Part shown: positions 37,678-40,229 of the stretch, piece after piece
Layout: the number at the start of each line of letters is the position of its first letter
Numbering within the stretch: the stretch's first letter is position 1
From: Shewanella metallivivens
GTDB lineage: Bacteria; Pseudomonadota; Gammaproteobacteria; Enterobacterales; Shewanellaceae
DNA: 40,229 nucleotides
NCBI RefSeq assembly: GCF_028750675.1
Contig: NZ_JAQQPZ010000011.1
Location: 2,985-43,213 of the forward strand
Direction: 5' to 3'
Program-made: the position numbers and the translations under genes
Notes under the pieces: generated by a model
Seen by the model: only the letters and a program-made list of their open reading frames with translations
What the model was told of the DNA's origin: nothing
The model's database searches: none

Positions 37678-37754
37678 CGGTGATTAGCGCAGCCCGGTAG
37701 CGCATCTCGTTTGGGACGAGAGGGTCAGAGGTTCGAATCCTCTATCACCGACCA
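37678..37754 (+). tRNA. tRNA-Pro (anticodon TGG), copy 1
   Basis: 77 bases, acceptor CGGTGAT/ATCACCG, anticodon stem CTCGT/ACGAG with TTTGGG loop, encoded CCA. Reads CCN through the wobble U. Confidence 0.97.
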
Positions 37755-37813
37755 CATTTAAGTGAACAGGTTAATTTGATTAATTGGTTTACTGCACAGT
37801 TTAAAATAGATTT

Positions 37814-37890
37814 CGGTGATTAGCGCAGCCCGGTAGCGCATCTCGTTTGGGACGAGAGGGTCAGAGGTTCGAATCCTCTATCACCGACCA
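37814..37890 (+). tRNA. tRNA-Pro (anticodon TGG), copy 2
   Basis: Identical over all 77 bases to the copy 60 bases upstream, also in the preceding TTT. A recent tandem duplication or gene conversion. Confidence 0.97.
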
Positions 37891-37897
37891 ATTTAAC

Positions 37898-37927
37898 AAA
37901 AAAGCCACTCATTTGAGTGGCTTTTTT
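37898..37927 (+). terminator. Terminator of the tRNA operon
   Basis: AAAAAAGCCACTC, loop ATTT, GAGTGGCTTTTTT; 8 bases after the last CCA. Confidence 0.92.
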
Positions 37928-38058
37928 GTTTTCGTTTTGGATTTAATGCTCAGGTAGCCTACGCTTCTTGTAAACTCTCTTATTAATGCGAAGCGGTATA
38001 ACCTAATGCTAGTTTACACTGCTAGGTTTTTGCGCCATCTAAGCGAGGTTGTATCCTC

Positions 38059-38085
38059 AAAAAAAACCACTCCGAAAAGTGGTTT
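38059..38085 (-). terminator. Terminator of the LapD-like gene
   Basis: Minus strand: AAACCACT (38085-38078), loop, AGTGGTTT (38071-38064), then five more T. It lies 25 bases after the stop. Confidence 0.85.
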
Positions 38086-38109
38086 GTATCTTGAACATGT
38101 GGTTCAGCG

Positions 38110-40032
38110 TTAAAGTTTTATATTGACGGGTGGTGAGATAAAGCCTTGGTAGGCATCTACTCTGAGCTCAGTAAAGCGACTGAGTTGTTGTTTTTCTTGA
38201 ATACCCGTAACAATCACTTGAATGTCTAACCCTTTCGCTACGTTCACTAAGGCTCTGCACAACTCACTGTTGTGTTGATTGTCTTCAATATAAGCAAATG
38301 ATTGGTCCAGTTTGACGTAGTGTGGTCTTAAGCTTTGTAAGTAAGCCATTGAACCAAATTGACGGCCAAAATGATCTATACCAAAATGCGCACCACAATC
38401 GCGGATTACCTTACATAAGCTCTCACAAGCTTCTAAATCACTGTATACGCTGGCTTCTGGTATTTCGAAACAGATACGTTCAGGGAATTTATTTGCGCGT
38501 AAAAATTGCTTGAGCCAACCATGGAACTCGGTATCACTAATACTTTGATTCGTTAAATTTATGGCGACCCGTTCATAATTACGTTCGAGTAATTTGTGTT
38601 GGTTAACGGTTTCGATAAGGCATCTGTCGAGTAGGGTGCCAAGTGATAACAGTTCCACGTAAGGCATAAATTGCCCTGCATGAAGGGTGGTATCTTCAAT
38701 ATTTAATTGGCAGTAAAGCTCACGTTGGCAGACTTCATTTTTAGCACTTAGTTGAATTGGCTGCCAACGGAATTGGAATTTTTTATTTTGAATGGCACTA
38801 CCTAAATTATTGCGCCATTCTTCTCGAGTGAAAAGCTGTTTCTGGGTATTTTCAAACCAGTGAAACACTTTAGCTTCTTTAATTGATTGTTGTAGCGCAT
38901 TATCTGCTTGAGCCATCATGTCAGATACCGTCATTTGACCTAAACGTTCTGCTACCCCAATATTAAATTGCTCGTTTGGTTTGCTTCCTGCTTTAGATAT
39001 TTCTTTATTGACGGTGCGTATAAGACTTTGCAAGTATTTCGTTAATTGATCGTGTTCGCAGTCTTCGACTAAAAATGCAAATTCATATGCTGCAATACGA
39101 GCAATAACCGAATGTGCGATTTCATCTTGATGTTGTTGTAGTTTTTCCGACAGAATGCGAATGGTTTCGTCACGAACTTGGAAACCATACTTGCTATGAA
39201 CGTCTTCTAACCAATCCATTTTAACTAAGTATAATGCCCCAGTGCTGGGTTCGCTTAACCATCCATTAATTCGGCTGACGATATATTGTCTGTTAGGTAA
39301 ACCTGATACCTGATCGACTAGATTTTTTTTGCGTAAGGCTGATACTTCTTCGTCGAGTGAGCTAAAAACTTGTTTTAATTGGGCTGACATACTATTGAAT
39401 GCGTCGACCAACTCTTTGAGTTCTTTGGTTTTAGGTGTTGGCATATCTGGGCCAAATTGGCGTTCAGCGATTTGTTTTGCATGTAAAGAAAGGGTATTTA
39501 GTGGCTTTAATATCCAACTTAAACCGACTCGAGCAAACGCGATTGCGATTAAAAATAGGATAGAAAATAAAATGATAATATCGCTGATAATGCGCCACAA
39601 CTCTTGGTAACCAAACCCAGGATGCGCGGTGATCTCTAACGTTGCTAGCTGTAACCAGCCAGAGGTAATCGTGGTTTGTTTATTAATGTTTGCAAATAGA
39701 TCAAGATCAATAAACCATTGTGGTACGGAATCGACTTTAACTGTGTTATTCCACACTTGTTGTTTGCCATCGACTAGCCAGGTGAGTTTAATTTGTTGGT
39801 AGTATCCACCCTCAAAAATAACATTGACTAGGGTTTCTGCCCCTGCGGTGTCACCAGCTTCAAGTACCGGTGTTAGCATTAATCCTAATGAATGGCTGGC
39901 ATTATTAAGATCAGATTCCATTTGTTTGGTAAGAAAACCTTGGGTTTCTGAGAATTGTACATAGGCCACGCTTGCTATGGTTAATAAGAAAAGCGCAAAA
40001 AGTAACGCATAGATCTGCCTGAACAAGGTCAT
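38110..40032 (-). CDS. LapD/BpfD-like c-di-GMP receptor
   Basis: 640 residues. Helix 1 (8-26), a periplasmic LapD/MoxY-type domain (~27-150: FLTKQMESDLNNASHSLGL, then ETLVNVIFEGGYY), helix 2 (~152-175), HAMP with LKPL (~176-230), a GGDEF-like domain with AYEF in place of GGDEF (~316) and an EAL-like domain with ELY in place of EAL (~437), DHFGRQ for DDFGTG and TGIQ for EGVE. Both enzyme sites are lost, as in LapD, which binds c-di-GMP with its EAL part and then holds the periplasmic protease LapG, so a giant surface adhesin stays on the cell. In Shewanella the counterpart is BpfD with BpfG and BpfA. No lapG-type gene is seen in the 197 bases upstream. ATG 40032 has GGAG 10 bases upstream. Confidence 0.85.
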   Translation of the reverse strand: MTLFRQIYALLFALFLLTIASVAYVQFSETQGFLTKQMESDLNNASHSLGLMLTPVLEAGDTAGAETLVNVIFEGGYYQQIKLTWLVDGKQQVWNNTVKVDSVPQWFIDLDLFANINKQTTITSGWLQLATLEITAHPGFGYQELWRIISDIIILFSILFLIAIAFARVGLSWILKPLNTLSLHAKQIAERQFGPDMPTPKTKELKELVDAFNSMSAQLKQVFSSLDEEVSALRKKNLVDQVSGLPNRQYIVSRINGWLSEPSTGALYLVKMDWLEDVHSKYGFQVRDETIRILSEKLQQHQDEIAHSVIARIAAYEFAFLVEDCEHDQLTKYLQSLIRTVNKEISKAGSKPNEQFNIGVAERLGQMTVSDMMAQADNALQQSIKEAKVFHWFENTQKQLFTREEWRNNLGSAIQNKKFQFRWQPIQLSAKNEVCQRELYCQLNIEDTTLHAGQFMPYVELLSLGTLLDRCLIETVNQHKLLERNYERVAINLTNQSISDTEFHGWLKQFLRANKFPERICFEIPEASVYSDLEACESLCKVIRDCGAHFGIDHFGRQFGSMAYLQSLRPHYVKLDQSFAYIEDNQHNSELCRALVNVAKGLDIQVIVTGIQEKQQLSRFTELRVDAYQGFISPPVNIKL

Positions 40033-40095
40033 GTTGTTACTACTCCATGTTGAGTTTGGGTAAGCGTAAACGATCTACACCTAATCTAAGTTTAA

Positions 40096-40229
40096 AGCAT
40101 ATGTTATTTACAACAAGCCGATAGCGAACAAGTTAATCAACTTATCCAACAACTCAACTCACTAAAAACACCATTACAGAAACCCGAAAGAATTGGCTAC
40201 AAACTCAAACAAGATAAATTTATTACGGC
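40096..40229 (+). other. Open frame without start codon at the right edge
   Basis: From a TAA at 40093 the plus frame stays open to the window end and reads like protein: QADSEQVNQLIQQLNSLK, then KPERIGYKLKQDKFIT. No ATG, GTG or TTG starts it; the only nearby ATG (40101) is in another frame and stops after seven codons. It may be a decayed gene 5' end, an insertion-sequence remnant, or chance. No terminal repeats could be judged at the edge. Confidence 0.3.

Noticed and set aside
37449..37890. tRNA cluster as a phage or island integration site
   Set aside because: All four tRNAs are intact, no partial tRNA 3' repeat was noticed, and no integrase is nearby.

Overview
The window reads as chromosomal DNA of a marine gammaproteobacterium, most probably Shewanella. 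This is inferred from an ilvGMDA operon without ilvE, several large c-di-GMP signalling proteins, a LapD/BpfD-type receptor, and protein sequences that resemble Enterobacteriaceae orthologues closely but not identically. No similarity search could be run. Apart from a short unexplained open frame at the right edge there is no sign of mobile DNA: no integrase, recognisable transposase, phage or plasmid genes, and no CRISPR array or restriction system.

Left part (1-12.1 kb): the 3' part of a ygiQ-type radical SAM gene; a secreted orphan protein; a SYLF-domain protein; a YgbA-type Cys-rich protein; and a membrane-anchored protein with a Glu-Pro repeat. Then comes a tightly packed, partly overlapping cluster: lipoprotein, selO, DUF3630 and srkA, followed by dsbA. 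Two of these enzymes have a protein-kinase fold (SelO AMPylates, SrkA phosphorylates) and sit next to the periplasmic disulfide oxidase. Downstream of dsbA is a short minus-strand unit with its own promoter and a strong terminator, the best candidate here for an undescribed small RNA. A 70-residue orphan, zapB, a RidA-family gene and a stand-alone ilvE follow.

Middle (12.1-22.1 kb): a 1503-residue periplasmic-propeller/PAS/GGDEF/EAL sensor, two tandem YihG-type acyltransferases, comM (yifB) and a YtfL/PaeA-type CNNM-CBS membrane protein.

Branched-chain amino acid block (22.1-32.1 kb): ilvY diverges from ilvC, with a near-perfect palindromic operator between them. Next come an ilvL leader peptide and attenuator, then ilvG-ilvM-ilvD-ilvA. 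Together with ilvE at 11.0 kb this covers threonine to 2-oxobutyrate and the common pathway to isoleucine and valine. A class V aminotransferase follows.

Right part (32.1-40.2 kb): ubiK diverges from rep. A GAF-GAF-GGDEF protein with a degenerate EAL domain follows, then a four-gene tRNA operon (Arg-CCG, His-GTG and two identical Pro-TGG), then a LapD-like c-di-GMP receptor. The last ~130 bases hold an open frame with no start codon. Three c-di-GMP proteins in 28 kb show three states of the domains: both motifs intact, GGDEF intact with a ruined EAL, and both ruined.
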